DNA from: JAAUQA01 sp036351435
Lineage (GTDB): Bacteria; Pseudomonadota; Gammaproteobacteria; Competibacterales; Competibacteraceae
NCBI GenBank assembly: GCA_036351435.1
Contig: JAZBPA010000151.1
Coordinates: forward strand, 1 to 25,895
Direction of reading: 5' to 3'
DNA: 25,895 nt
Position numbers and translations under genes: made by a program. The notes under the pieces were generated by a model. It did not search any database. It was not told the DNA's origin and saw only the letters and a program-made list of their open reading frames with translations. Below, piece by piece: positions 1-8,400 of the stretch (the stretch's first letter is position 1; each line of letters begins with the position of its first letter).

Positions 1-1
1 C

Positions 2-127
2 GATAGAATTCTATATCGCGAGCTTGTAGGTATCGTCAGTGCGTATCATGAATCCTACGATGCGATGTTTTTCTCAAAAATTGAGAAAGTTCGGCCTGAT
101 GGCTCGATCGAAAAGAGCATCCTCTAA
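2..127 (+). CDS. C-terminal 41 residues of an unidentified protein (5' end outside window)
   Basis: An open frame runs in from the left edge and stops at TAA 125-127. The residues, ending in GSIEKSIL, have the mixed hydrophobic and charged composition of a real protein and include a stretch reading SYDAMFFSKIEKVRPDG. I do not recognise the family and suggest no function. The frame ends 19 bases before the first REP palindrome, which fits REPs settling in intergenic DNA just after genes. That position is the main support for calling it a gene. Confidence 0.5.
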   Translation, partial: DRILYRELVGIVSAYHESYDAMFFSKIEKVRPDGSIEKSIL

Positions 128-145
128 ATAAATCGCTCCAACCAG

Positions 146-166
146 GTAGGGTACGCATCGCGTACC
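146..166 (+). repeat. REP palindrome 1 (GTAG-type)
   Basis: The tetranucleotide GTAG (146-149) is followed by a perfect 7-bp inverted repeat, GGTACGC/GCGTACC (150-156 and 160-166), with loop ATC. A GTAG/GGAG tetranucleotide beside a palindrome is the known hallmark of REP sequences handled by RAYT transposases. It faces REP 2 in inverted orientation, so together (146-213) they form a BIME-like pair. Confidence 0.85.
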
Positions 167-190
167 TTTTTTGGGATTGTAAATGATGCA

Positions 191-379
191 ATGGTACGCA
201 ATGCGTACCCTACGATTATGGCGGATTATCGGCGATATTATGTGCCAGGCGGGTCGTTTTTCTTCACTGTGGTGACGGAACGGCGGGCGACTATTTTGGC
301 TATTGACCGGGCGCGGGATGACTTGCGTTGCGCGTTTCGGTATTGCTGGCGACTTTGGCCCTATTCCGCTTTTGGGTAG
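191..379 (+). pseudogene. Internally deleted RAYT (Y1/IS200-like) transposase copy
   Basis: This is a close copy of the start of the RAYT at 1099-1662. The homologous protein begins at ATG 218 (MADYRR). After about 44 residues the sequence jumps from a point matching 1231 to one matching 1541, an in-frame loss of about 309 bp. It then continues with the C-terminal motif RLWPYS. A further loss of about 7 bp relative to the full copy shifts the frame into TAG at 377-379, and base-level similarity continues to about 385. Both the HxH motif and the catalytic tyrosine helix are gone, so it cannot be an active nuclease. It could at most be a non-autonomous relic mobilised by the intact copy. Confidence 0.85.
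193..213 (-). repeat. REP palindrome 2, inverted relative to REP 1
   Basis: The arms GGTACGC (193-199) and GCGTACC (203-209) enclose AAT and are followed by CTAC (210-213), which reads as GTAG on the minus strand. It is identical to REP 3 in front of the full-length RAYT, and the identity starts a few bases earlier at GATGCAATGG. This REP therefore moved or was duplicated together with the adjoining RAYT copy. Confidence 0.85.
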
Positions 380-425
380 CAAAAGTGAGTAGCCTGCGGA
401 CAGCATTACAGCATGGACAAGATTG

Positions 426-869
426 ATGAGACTGTACCTCGATAATTGTGCATTTAACCGGCCTTTCGATGACCAAGGCTATATTCGTATTCGTTTGGAG
501 GCAGAAGCAAAATTGTATATCCAGGGGCGTGTTAAGGATGGAACCATCGATCTGGTTTGGTCGTATATCCTGGACATCGAAAACGACCAGAACCCATTTC
601 AAGAAAAGAAAAGCGCGATAGCAAAATGGAAAAGGCTTAGCGTCGTCGACATTGAGGAAACCGAGTCGCTTAAAGAAAGGGCAAATTCATTAGTGGCGTC
701 TGGAATCAACGCGAAGGATGCGCTGCATGTCTCGGCAGCAATCGAAGGAAAGGCAGATTTCTTCATAACAACTGACGACAAATTGCTAAAGAAGCTTGCC
801 GGAATCAATGGCATTCGGGCCGCGAATCCAATAGATATTGCCGGAGAGATAGATGAATACGATCACTGA
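426..869 (+). CDS. PIN-domain ribonuclease, probable toxin
   Basis: The 147-residue protein has PIN features in order: YLDNCAFNRPF at the N-terminus with the first metal-binding Asp (D6), then KDALHVSAAI, then FFITTDDKLLKK near residues 110-122 with further acidic residues. PIN proteins of this size are typically VapC-like RNases of type II toxin-antitoxin modules. A TTG lies directly before ATG 426; the ATG is preferred because the extra codon adds nothing. The ribosome-binding site is weak. Its 3' end overlaps the next gene by 17 bp, which implies co-translation. The target RNA cannot be told from sequence. The domain call is strong; toxin activity is inferred from size and neighbour. Confidence 0.82.
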   Translation: MRLYLDNCAFNRPFDDQGYIRIRLEAEAKLYIQGRVKDGTIDLVWSYILDIENDQNPFQEKKSAIAKWKRLSVVDIEETESLKERANSLVASGINAKDALHVSAAIEGKADFFITTDDKLLKKLAGINGIRAANPIDIAGEIDEYDH

Positions 870-1062
870 TACCGAAATCCGGATTAAAGGCATGGAGGCG
901 CTTATCTCTGCATTGGGAGAGGTTCACGCAGAAAAATTCATTACGCTCATCATGCGAGAACCGTTCGACTATACAGAATGGCAACGAGCGCTTTGGAACG
1001 ATAAAAGCGTTGAGGAACTCAGTAAAATGGCGATGGATCGGCGCAAGAGGACGAATGGCTAA
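853..1062 (+). CDS. Small protein paired with the PIN toxin, probable antitoxin
   Basis: The 69-residue protein starts at ATG 853 inside the end of the PIN gene. GGAG at 843-846 sits at the right distance to serve as ribosome-binding site. Sequence such as IRIKGMEALISALGEV and MREPFDYTEWQ recalls small conserved proteins that I remember being encoded beside PIN genes. I see no ribbon-helix-helix or AbrB-type DNA-binding signature of classical VapB. The strongly charged C-terminus (RRKRTNG) and the overlap with the toxin suggest an antitoxin made in coupled fashion. The order is toxin first, antitoxin second, the reverse of most type II pairs. The antitoxin role is an inference from context. 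Confidence 0.65.
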   Translation: MNTITDTEIRIKGMEALISALGEVHAEKFITLIMREPFDYTEWQRALWNDKSVEELSKMAMDRRKRTNG

Positions 1063-1073
1063 ACAGATGCAAT

Positions 1074-1094
1074 GGTACGCAATGCGTACCCTAC
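1074..1094 (-). repeat. REP palindrome 3, in front of the full-length RAYT
   Basis: GGTACGC (1074-1080), loop AAT and GCGTACC (1084-1090) are followed by CTAC (1091-1094), GTAG on the minus strand. It is the same sequence as REP 2. It ends five bases before the likely RAYT start at 1099, so the palindrome covers the translation initiation region. Confidence 0.85.
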
Positions 1095-1098
1095 GATT

Positions 1099-1662
1099 AT
1101 GGCGGATTATCGACGGTGTTATGTGCCCGGCGGGTCGTTTTTCTTCACTGTGGTGACGGAACGGCGGGCGGCTATTTTGGCTAATGACCGGGCGCGGGAT
1201 GACTTGCGTTGTGCGTTTCGGGATTGCCGGCAACGCTGGCCGTTTCGGGTGGATGCCTTGGTGATCATGCCCGATCATCTTCATGCGATCTGGACCTTGC
1301 CGCCGGATAATACCGACTACTCTAAACGCTGGGGCGTTATCAAAAAACACTTTACTCAATCCTGGTTGTCGGCAGGTGGTCAAGAACAACCCGTAGCTGA
1401 TTCCCGCCGCCGTTACCGACGACGTGGCGTTTGGCAACGGCGATTTTGGGAACATACCCTGCGTGATGAACACGATTACATCCGCCATTTCGACTACTTG
1501 CATTACAATCCGGTGAAACATGGCGTGACGGATTGCCCACGACTTTGGCCCTATTCCAGTTTTCATCATTGGGTGGCAAAAGGCGCATACGACCGAGATT
1601 GGGGATGTGCAAGTGACCAATCACTGGATTTCACTGATTTGGCTGGAACTGTCGGTGAATGA
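1099..1662 (+). CDS. REP-associated tyrosine transposase (RAYT, Y1/IS200-like)
   Basis: The 187-residue single-domain HUH nuclease has the typical RAYT N-terminus (YVPGGSFFFTVVTERR). The metal-binding motif PDHLHAIW gives H60 and H62. A catalytic helix reads FDYLHYNPVKHGV, with candidate nucleophiles Y133 and Y136, followed by the C-terminal RLWPYSSFHHW motif. RAYTs bind and cut REP hairpins next to a GTAG-type tetranucleotide. The frame is open back to ATG 1072, but those nine extra codons are the REP palindrome itself. Family members begin near MADYRR, so 1099 is chosen. Every recognisable catalytic motif is present, so it looks intact. REP 3 and REP 4 flank it closely. Confidence 0.9.
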   Translation: MADYRRCYVPGGSFFFTVVTERRAAILANDRARDDLRCAFRDCRQRWPFRVDALVIMPDHLHAIWTLPPDNTDYSKRWGVIKKHFTQSWLSAGGQEQPVADSRRRYRRRGVWQRRFWEHTLRDEHDYIRHFDYLHYNPVKHGVTDCPRLWPYSSFHHWVAKGAYDRDWGCASDQSLDFTDLAGTVGE

Positions 1663-1663
1663 A

Positions 1664-1684
1664 GGTACGCGTTGCGTACCCGAC
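1664..1684. repeat. REP palindrome 4, downstream of the RAYT
   Basis: GGTACGC (1664-1670), loop GTT and GCGTACC (1674-1680) form a perfect hairpin directly after the RAYT stop. It is followed by CGAC, so the minus-strand tetranucleotide reads GTCG, not GTAG. The arms equal those of REPs 1-3, while loop and tetranucleotide differ. It may be a diverged or orientation-specific end of the RAYT-REP unit. Confidence 0.75.
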
Positions 1685-1890
1685 ATTTATTTGAAGCAGC
1701 CCGGAGGATACGGTTCCTCGCTCACCGCTTCCTACAAGAATTGGTCATTGTGAACGTTTGATTGCTCGCTCCGACCTGCTGTTTGATTGCGTGGTGGGAT
1801 ATTGCTGTCGTGTAGGTTAAAATCCTACTTGTTTACCGGAGGAGCTTTCGGTAGAACAAAATTTCATTCAACTAACAAGGGTATTTATAC

Positions 1891-2379
1891 ATGAAATTAT
1901 TTTCTGTTCGCCTTTTGGGATTTCTGTTGACCTTACTGATCAGCGGTGTTGCGTTCGGCCAGTTCCAGGATAAAACCGAATACTTTGCCGAGCCTGGAGC
2001 AGGCGACAAGATGCGTGAGTATATGTTCGTCGTACCAGAAGGGTGCACCATCACGACCCCGGAAGGCGCCACGATCAATGCCGGCGAGACTCTTGCTATA
2101 CCCGGCAGTCTTATCACTCTGATGGGCAGAGAAGAGGCTGAAAAGGCCGAAGCCGCGAACATGCCGTTCAATGATAAGGGTACTTACACTGCAGAAGAGC
2201 TTTCCAGTCACGTGATGATCTCTTTGGCCGTTCCCGAAGGGTTCACCATTAGCCATACTGATGGGCGGACCGTTGAAGGTCCAAATGATCTGATGCTGAT
2301 CGTGCAAGCCGATGCTGTGAAGCACTCCGAGCCGCTGACCAACCAGCCCTCGCTGTTCCGCGGTTTAGGCACCATGTAA
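1891..2379 (+). CDS. Exported protein of unknown function with an internal repeat
   Basis: The 162-residue protein has a clear Sec signal peptide: a basic start, a hydrophobic core at about residues 8-22, and likely cleavage near AFG/Q at 23-24. The start is supported by AAGGG at 1877-1881, nine bases upstream. The mature part holds two related segments, VPEGCTITTPEG at 48-59 and VPEGFTISHTDG at 114-125, each followed by a Gly-rich turn and a hydrophobic strand. This suggests a duplicated beta unit. There is no lipobox and no known catalytic motif. A strong terminator follows, so it is probably transcribed alone. I do not recognise the family; a periplasmic location is inferred from the signal peptide. 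Confidence 0.8.
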   Translation: MKLFSVRLLGFLLTLLISGVAFGQFQDKTEYFAEPGAGDKMREYMFVVPEGCTITTPEGATINAGETLAIPGSLITLMGREEAEKAEAANMPFNDKGTYTAEELSSHVMISLAVPEGFTISHTDGRTVEGPNDLMLIVQADAVKHSEPLTNQPSLFRGLGTM

Positions 2380-2394
2380 CGGTTGTTTACACCA

Positions 2395-2430
2395 AGCCGA
2401 AGAGGGCCAACCCTCTTCGGTTCTTCTTTT
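2395..2430 (+). terminator. Rho-independent terminator after the exported protein
   Basis: A perfect 10-bp stem (CCGAAGAGGG 2397-2406, CCCTCTTCGG 2411-2420) closes a CCAA loop. It is followed by the pyrimidine tract TTCTTCTTTT (2421-2430). It separates the 1891 gene from lpdA. Confidence 0.9.
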
Positions 2431-2464
2431 ACCCCTCCCAGCAACCATCGACCGCCATCCAATC

Positions 2465-4216
2465 ATGAATAAGACCGAAACAATCACAGTGCCCGACATC
2501 GGTGATTTCAAAAACGTCGATGTCATTGAAATTCTGGTCTCGGTCGGTGATTCTGTCGCCGCCGAGGATCCGTTGATCAGCCTGGAAAGCGACAAAGCCA
2601 GCATGGAAGTTCCCTCACCTAAAGCCGGAACGGTCAAGGAAATCCATATCAAAAAGGGCGATAAGGTCTCGGAAGGCGATCCCATTGTGCTGCTGGAAGT
2701 GGCGGAACGACAAGAGTCACAAGCGTCCGAGCAACCTGCATCGTCCAATGCCAAACCGAGTCCTACGACAACGGCGGGCAGTTATAGCGGCAAAGCAGAT
2801 GTCCAAGCCGAGGTGGTGGTGCTGGGGTCCGGCCCTGGCGGTTACAGCGCCGCGTTTCGCGCTGCCGATCTAGGTCGAAAAACCGTGTTGGTGGAACGTT
2901 ATCCCACCCTTGGCGGTGTGTGTTTGAACGTCGGCTGTATTCCGTCCAAGGCATTGCTGCATTCCGCCAAAGTCATCGACGAAACCCGTGATTTCGCTAA
3001 ACATGGTCTGAAATTCGCCCAGCCCGAAATTGACCTCGACGCGTTACGTAGCTGGAAAGACGGCGTCGTAAGCAAACTGACCGGTGGTCTCAAGGGGTTA
3101 GCGAAACAGCGCAAGGTCCAAGTCGTGCAAGGCGTGGGACAATTCCTTGACCCCAACCACCTGGAAGTCACGGACAATGACGGCAAACCTACCGTTATTC
3201 ATTTCGAACGGGCTATCATCGCCGCCGGTTCTCAGCCGGTGAAACTGCCGTTCATTCCCGATGATTCCCGCATCGTCGATTCCACCGGTGCTTTGGAGTT
3301 ACGCGATATTCCCAAACGCATGTTGGTGATCGGTGGCGGCATCATCGGTTTGGAGATGGCTACGGTCTACTACGCCTTAGGTACTCAGATCACCGTAGCG
3401 GAAATGTTCGATGGATTGATGTTGGGGGCGGATCGGGATATTGTCAGGCCCTTCCAGAAACGAGTCGAAAAGCGCTACGAACAGATTCTGCTCAAAACCA
3501 AAGTCACCCAGGTTGAAGCGCTGGAAGAGGGTTTACGAGTAACCTTCGAAGGCAACAAAGCGCCTGAGCCGCAGCTGTACGACATGATTCTGGTCGCGGT
3601 GGGCCGCACCCCCAATGGCAAACGTATCGGCGCGGAAAAAGCCGGAGTAGACGTAGACGAACGCGGTTTTATCGCAGTGGATAAACAGATGCGTACCAAT
3701 GTGCGGCATATCTGCGCCATTGGTGACATCATCGGACAACCCATGTTAGCTCATAAAGCGGTGCACGAGGGTCATGTGGCCGCGGAAGTGTGCGCGGGCA
3801 TGAAAAGCTATTTCGATGCGCGGGTGATTCCGTCGGTAGCCTATACCGATCCGGAAGTCGCCTGGGTCGGCGTCACTGAAATCGAAGCCAAGGAACAGGG
3901 TATTAAGTACGGCAAGGGGGTATTCCCGTGGGCGGCCAGTGGCCGTTCGCTGGCGTTGGGCCGTGACGAAGGAATGACCAAGATCATCTTCGATGAAGAC
4001 AGCCATCGGATAATCGGCATGGGCATCGTCGGTCCCAGTGCCGGTGATCTCATTGCGGAAGGGGCCTTGGCCATCGAAATGGGCTGTGACGCCGCCGACA
4101 TCGGCATGACTATCCATCCTCATCCCACTCTTTCCGAAACCATCGGTATGGCGGCTGAAGCGTTCGAAGGAACGATTACCGATTTGTATATCCCTAAGAA
4201 GAAAAAGTCAGCCTAA
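2465..4216 (+). CDS. lpdA: Dihydrolipoyl dehydrogenase (E3) with N-terminal lipoyl domain
   Basis: E3 reoxidises dihydrolipoyl groups of 2-oxoacid dehydrogenase complexes, passing electrons through FAD to NAD+ in the cytoplasm. Residues 1-80 form a lipoyl domain with the lipoylated lysine K44 in ESDKASMEV. A flexible Ala/Ser/Pro linker follows (about 82-112). The FAD motif GSGPGG is at 121-126 and the redox disulfide is C153/C158 (GGVCLNVGCIPSK). The NAD motif GGGIIG lies near 290 and the catalytic pair is H553/E558 (HPHPTLSE). At 583 residues it matches lipoyl-bearing LpdA of the aceE-aceF-lpdA type, not plain E3 (about 475). No aceE or aceF lies upstream; a terminator sits there instead, so it is detached from its E1/E2 genes here. 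I see no clear Shine-Dalgarno before ATG 2465. Confidence 0.96.
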   Translation: MNKTETITVPDIGDFKNVDVIEILVSVGDSVAAEDPLISLESDKASMEVPSPKAGTVKEIHIKKGDKVSEGDPIVLLEVAERQESQASEQPASSNAKPSPTTTAGSYSGKADVQAEVVVLGSGPGGYSAAFRAADLGRKTVLVERYPTLGGVCLNVGCIPSKALLHSAKVIDETRDFAKHGLKFAQPEIDLDALRSWKDGVVSKLTGGLKGLAKQRKVQVVQGVGQFLDPNHLEVTDNDGKPTVIHFERAIIAAGSQPVKLPFIPDDSRIVDSTGALELRDIPKRMLVIGGGIIGLEMATVYYALGTQITVAEMFDGLMLGADRDIVRPFQKRVEKRYEQILLKTKVTQVEALEEGLRVTFEGNKAPEPQLYDMILVAVGRTPNGKRIGAEKAGVDVDERGFIAVDKQMRTNVRHICAIGDIIGQPMLAHKAVHEGHVAAEVCAGMKSYFDARVIPSVAYTDPEVAWVGVTEIEAKEQGIKYGKGVFPWAASGRSLALGRDEGMTKIIFDEDSHRIIGMGIVGPSAGDLIAEGALAIEMGCDAADIGMTIHPHPTLSETIGMAAEAFEGTITDLYIPKKKKSA

Positions 4217-4230
4217 AGATAGCTCATTCT

Positions 4231-4266
4231 CGGAGTTCTTGGCCTAAGCGGTGGCTTTGAACTCCG
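4231..4266. other. Inverted repeat between lpdA and the efflux genes
   Basis: CGGAGTTC (4231-4238) is exactly complementary to GAACTCCG (4259-4266) across a 20-base spacer. No T-run follows, so it is not a classical terminator. It could be an operator for the efflux pair or a readthrough-limiting hairpin. The sequence alone does not decide. Confidence 0.35.
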
Positions 4267-4362
4267 CTCTGTACCGGATGTCCGACTGGCGGTTAGAGAA
4301 CTGTTTTGCAAACCGATGCCATCGCATCACCTGCAGTTCCCTTGTCAACCGGATCTCAAGCT

Positions 4363-5463
4363 ATGACTGCCAGTCAATCGATCTCTTCTGTTCTAACGCT
4401 GTTTCTTTCCCTCATTGTTAGTTCTGTTCTTTCCCCGGTGTTGGCTGCTCGGCCACCGACGCCGGTCATTGTCGCCGAAGCCAGCATCCAGCCTATTGAC
4501 GACCGAGTCGAAGCACTCGGCACCCTGCGCGCCAACGAATCGGTCAATCTGACCGCTTCCGTCACGGAAACCGTAACTGCGATCCATTTCGACGATGGCG
4601 ATACCGTCCCGGCTGGCAAAATTTTGCTGGAGATGACCAGTGCCGAAGAACACGCGTTGTTGAAAGAAGCCCAATCGCTAGTCACAGAGGCCCGCAGCCA
4701 GTTTCAGCGGGTGCAGTCGCTGGCTACTCGCGGTACTGCATCACGCTCGCTATTGGATGAACGACGGCGGGAATGGGAAACAGCGCGAGCGCGGTTAACC
4801 GGCATTGAATCCCGTTTGGCCGACCGCTTGGTGAAAGCGCCATTCGCCGGCGTGCTGGGGCTACGCAATATTAGCTTGGGCGCGTTGGTCGAACCGGGCG
4901 ATGTTATCACTACCCTCGACGATATCGACCTGATGAAACTGGAATTTCCCGTTCCCAGCACTTTTTTGGAAACCCTACAAACAGGGCTATCCATTACGGC
5001 TAAGGCCAGAGCCTATGGCGATCGGGAGTTTGTTGGCAAGGTTACGAGCATCGATAGCCGGGTAGACCCAGTGACTCGTTCCATTCTGGTGCGGGCAGTG
5101 TTGCCAAACCCTAATCGCATTCTCAAACCGGGACTGCTGATGCGGGTGGAATTGTTAAAGAATCCCCGCGATGCAGTAGTCATTCCCGAAAGTGCTCTGG
5201 TGCCGTTAGGTCAAGCTCAATATGTACTGATTGTGGACGAATCCCAGGATAACCTGGTCGAGCGGCGGGAAATCCAAACCGGCACCCGGCGGCCCGGCGA
5301 AGTTGAGGTCATTAGCGGTCTGCAAGCCGGTAACAAAGTGATTACCCACGGTACTACCCGGGTTCGGCCTGGCCAGAACGTGGTTATTCAAGCCGTGGAT
5401 GATGGCACCCAAGATCTGCAAGCCATGTTAAACGGGTCGGCGGACGGTGAGGCTCAACCATGA
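4363..5463 (+). CDS. RND efflux periplasmic adaptor (membrane fusion protein)
   Basis: This is the adaptor that links an inner-membrane RND pump to an outer-membrane channel in the periplasm. From ATG 4363 the protein has 366 residues. It starts with a hydrophobic export signal (core SSVLTLFLSLIVSSV) ending near LAAR. Next comes the split lipoyl half-motif (HFDDGDTVPAGKILLEM), a short alpha-hairpin rich in Ala/Glu/Arg, the second half-motif (VKAPFAGVLGLRNISLGALV), and beta-barrel and membrane-proximal domains ending in ISGLQAGNKVITHG. The frame stays open back to TTG 4306, but that extension looks unstructured and would bury the signal sequence. The stop overlaps the permease start (ATGA), so the two are translationally coupled. 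No TolC-type gene is in the window. Confidence 0.9.
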   Translation: MTASQSISSVLTLFLSLIVSSVLSPVLAARPPTPVIVAEASIQPIDDRVEALGTLRANESVNLTASVTETVTAIHFDDGDTVPAGKILLEMTSAEEHALLKEAQSLVTEARSQFQRVQSLATRGTASRSLLDERRREWETARARLTGIESRLADRLVKAPFAGVLGLRNISLGALVEPGDVITTLDDIDLMKLEFPVPSTFLETLQTGLSITAKARAYGDREFVGKVTSIDSRVDPVTRSILVRAVLPNPNRILKPGLLMRVELLKNPRDAVVIPESALVPLGQAQYVLIVDESQDNLVERREIQTGTRRPGEVEVISGLQAGNKVITHGTTRVRPGQNVVIQAVDDGTQDLQAMLNGSADGEAQP

Positions 5464-8400
5464 TTCTGTCGGATGTTTCGGTTAACCGTCCGGTTTTCGC
5501 TTCGGTTCTTTCGTTGCTACTCATTGCTTTCGGCTTAGTGGCCTTCGACCGTTTGCCGCTGCGCGAATACCCTGACATTGATCCGCCGGTAGTTTCTATT
5601 GATACCGCCTATCCGGGTGCCGCCGCCAACGTCGTTGAAACACGCATCACCCAGGTTATTGAAGACCGAATTGCCGGCGTGGAAGGCATCCGTTTTATCT
5701 CCTCGGAAAGTGAGGACGGTCGTTCGCGAATCAACGTGGAATTCGCCGTGGGCCGGGACATCGAAGCGGCGGCCAATGACATCCGCGACCGAGTATCTCG
5801 TGTAGCCGATGATCTCCCAGACGAAGCCGATCCACCGGAGATCCAAAAGGTGGATAGCAACGAAGACGTAATCATGTGGCTCAACCTAGTGAGTGAGCGC
5901 CTAACCGTGCCGGAGTTGACCGATTATGCCAACCGCTTTCTGGCAGATCGGTTTTCAGTGTTGGATGGCGTGGCGCGGGTGCGCATCGGTGGGGCACAGA
6001 CTTATGCCATGCGTATCTGGATCGACCGAAATGAGCTGGCGGCGCGGGGGCTGGCCGTGACTGACGTGGAACAATCCTTACGCGCTGAGAACGTGGAACT
6101 ACCGGCAGGTAGTATCGAATCCCGTGACCGGCAGTTCACCGTGCGGGTGCCGCGCGCCTTTCGCAGCGCTGATGATTTTGCGCAGCTGGTATTGTCCCGG
6201 GGGGAAGCTGGATATTTGATCCGGCTGGGCGATGTCGCCCGCGTGGAGCGCAGCCCGGCTGAAGATCGTACCTTTTTTCGCGGCAACAGTGTACCGATGG
6301 TCGGTATTGGCGTCATCAAGCAATCCACCGCCAACACGCTGACCGTGGCTCAAGCCGCCAAAGCTGAAGCGGCGCGGCTTGGTCCTACCCTGCCTGAAGG
6401 TATGGCAATCCGACAAAGTTTCGACGCTTCGGTGTTCGTGGAACGAGCCATCTCTGAGGTCTATAAAACCCTGTTTATCGCCGTCGGGCTAGTTGTCCTG
6501 GTGATTTATCTGTTTTTAGGCAGCGTGCGGGCAACGTTGGTGCCTGCCGTAGCCGTGCCGGTGTCGCTGGTAGCGACCTTCATCGTGCTGCTGATGCTTG
6601 GCTTTACGGTGAATCTGTTGACTCTCTTGGCCCTGGTGCTAGCGATCGGTTTAGTCGTTGATGATGCCATTGTGGTGTTGGAAAACATTCACCGGCGCAT
6701 GGAAACCTATGGCGAATCCCGACTGGTGGCGGCATTTAAGGGTAGTCGGCAAGTCGGTTTTGCAGTGATTGCGACAACTTTGGTGTTGGTCGCTGTGTTT
6801 GTCCCGTTGGCTTTTTTACAGGGAGATTTAGGCCGGTTGTTTTCCGAATTCGCGTTGACGATGGCAGCGGCAGTGGTTTTCTCCAGCTTTGTCGCCTTGT
6901 CGTTGTCACCCATGCTGGCATCGAAGGTGCTGCCCGATAGCACCCACGGCTCCATTGTCAGCCGTGCCGTGGATCGCGCATTCAATGCGTTGCGGCGTGG
7001 TTACGGTGTGCTGCTGCGGGGTGCCTTGTCCCATAGCTGGGTGGTGGTACTGCTGTTCTGCGCCGTTTTGGCGGGTGCCGCGTGGTTGTTCCAGTCCTTG
7101 CCTAGCGAATATACGCCTAAAGAGGATCGGGGCGTGTTCTTTGTCCTAGTCAACGGCCCCGAAGGGGCTTCCCACACTTACATGCGCGATTACATGGATG
7201 AAATCGAGCGGCGGCTAACGCCATTGGTAGAAAACGGCGAAGTGACCCGGCTGTTGGTGCGCTCGCCGCGTTCCTTTGGCAATCTGACCAGTTTTAACAG
7301 CGGCATTGTCATCATGGTACTTAATGATTGGGGTAAGCGCCGTTCCGGCTGGGCGATGATGGACGATGTACGCGGGCGGCTGGGTGATTTATCCGGGGTA
7401 CGCGCCTTCCCGGTGATGCGCCAGGGCTTCGGTAGCCGCACCCAAAAGCCGGTGCAGTTCGTCATTGGTGGCGGCACTTACGAGGAACTGACCGATTGGC
7501 GGGACATCCTGCTGGCACAGCTTGAGCAAAACAATCCGGGCTTGAGCGAAATCGACTGGGATTACAAGGAAACCAAGCCGCAGTTAGAGGTGAATATTGA
7601 CTATGATCGCGCTGCCGAACTGGGCGTAACGATTGGCGCTATCGGTCGCACGCTGGAAACCATGTTGGGGTCACGAAGAGTGACCACCTATATTGAGGCC
7701 GGTGAGGAATACGATGTCATTGTCGAAGGCGAGCGGGATGCCCAACGTACCCCGGCCAGTCTCGAAAACATTTACGTTCGTTCCGAGCGCAGTGGTCAGT
7801 TGATCCCGCTATCCAACTTAGTGAGGGTTAGTGAGTCGGCGGATTCGGTTAGTTTGAATCGCTACAATCGGGTTCGTGCTCTCACTTTGGAAGCCAATCT
7901 GGCAGACGGTTTGACCCTGGGCGCGGCGCTGGACCATCTTGAGAACCTAGCTCGTGACACTTTGCCCGGCAATGTTATCATTGATTACAAAGGACAATCT
8001 CAGGATTTTCGCGGTGCAGGAAGTTCTATTCTGTTCGTTTTTGCGCTGGGGTTAGTGGTGGTGTTTCTGGTGCTCGCCGCGCAATTTGAAAGTTATCTCC
8101 ATCCATTCATCATTATGCTCACTGTGCCGCTGGCGATGGGCGGCGCTTTGCTGGGTCTGCATGTCTCCGGTCAATCGTTGAATCTTTACAGTCAGATCGG
8201 GTTGATCATGCTGGTGGGATTGGCGGCCAAAAACGGGATTCTGATTGTGGAGTTTGCTAATCAGTTGCGGGATGCGGGGCGGCCGTTCGAGGAGGCGTTG
8301 CTGGAAGCCGCCGAGGTACGCTTGCGGCCCATCGTCATGACCGGGATTACCACTGTTGCTGGATCGGTTCCGTTACTGCTATCAGCTGGGGCAGGATCGG

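Noticed and set aside
805..1620. A 271-codon open frame on the minus strand opposite the PIN gene, antitoxin and RAYT
   Set aside because: It runs antisense to three well-supported genes, its composition is not protein-like, and its similarity to a frame at 74-406 merely reflects the duplicated RAYT DNA.
146..1684. Reading the REP hairpins as a CRISPR array or as transposon terminal inverted repeats
   Set aside because: The units are short perfect palindromes with GTAG-type neighbours, unevenly spaced beside a RAYT. There are no regular spacers and no DDE-type transposase, so REP/BIME fits better.
3746..4123. 125-codon minus-strand frame opposite lpdA
   Set aside because: It is a shadow of a highly conserved coding region with no ribosome-binding site or recognisable domain.
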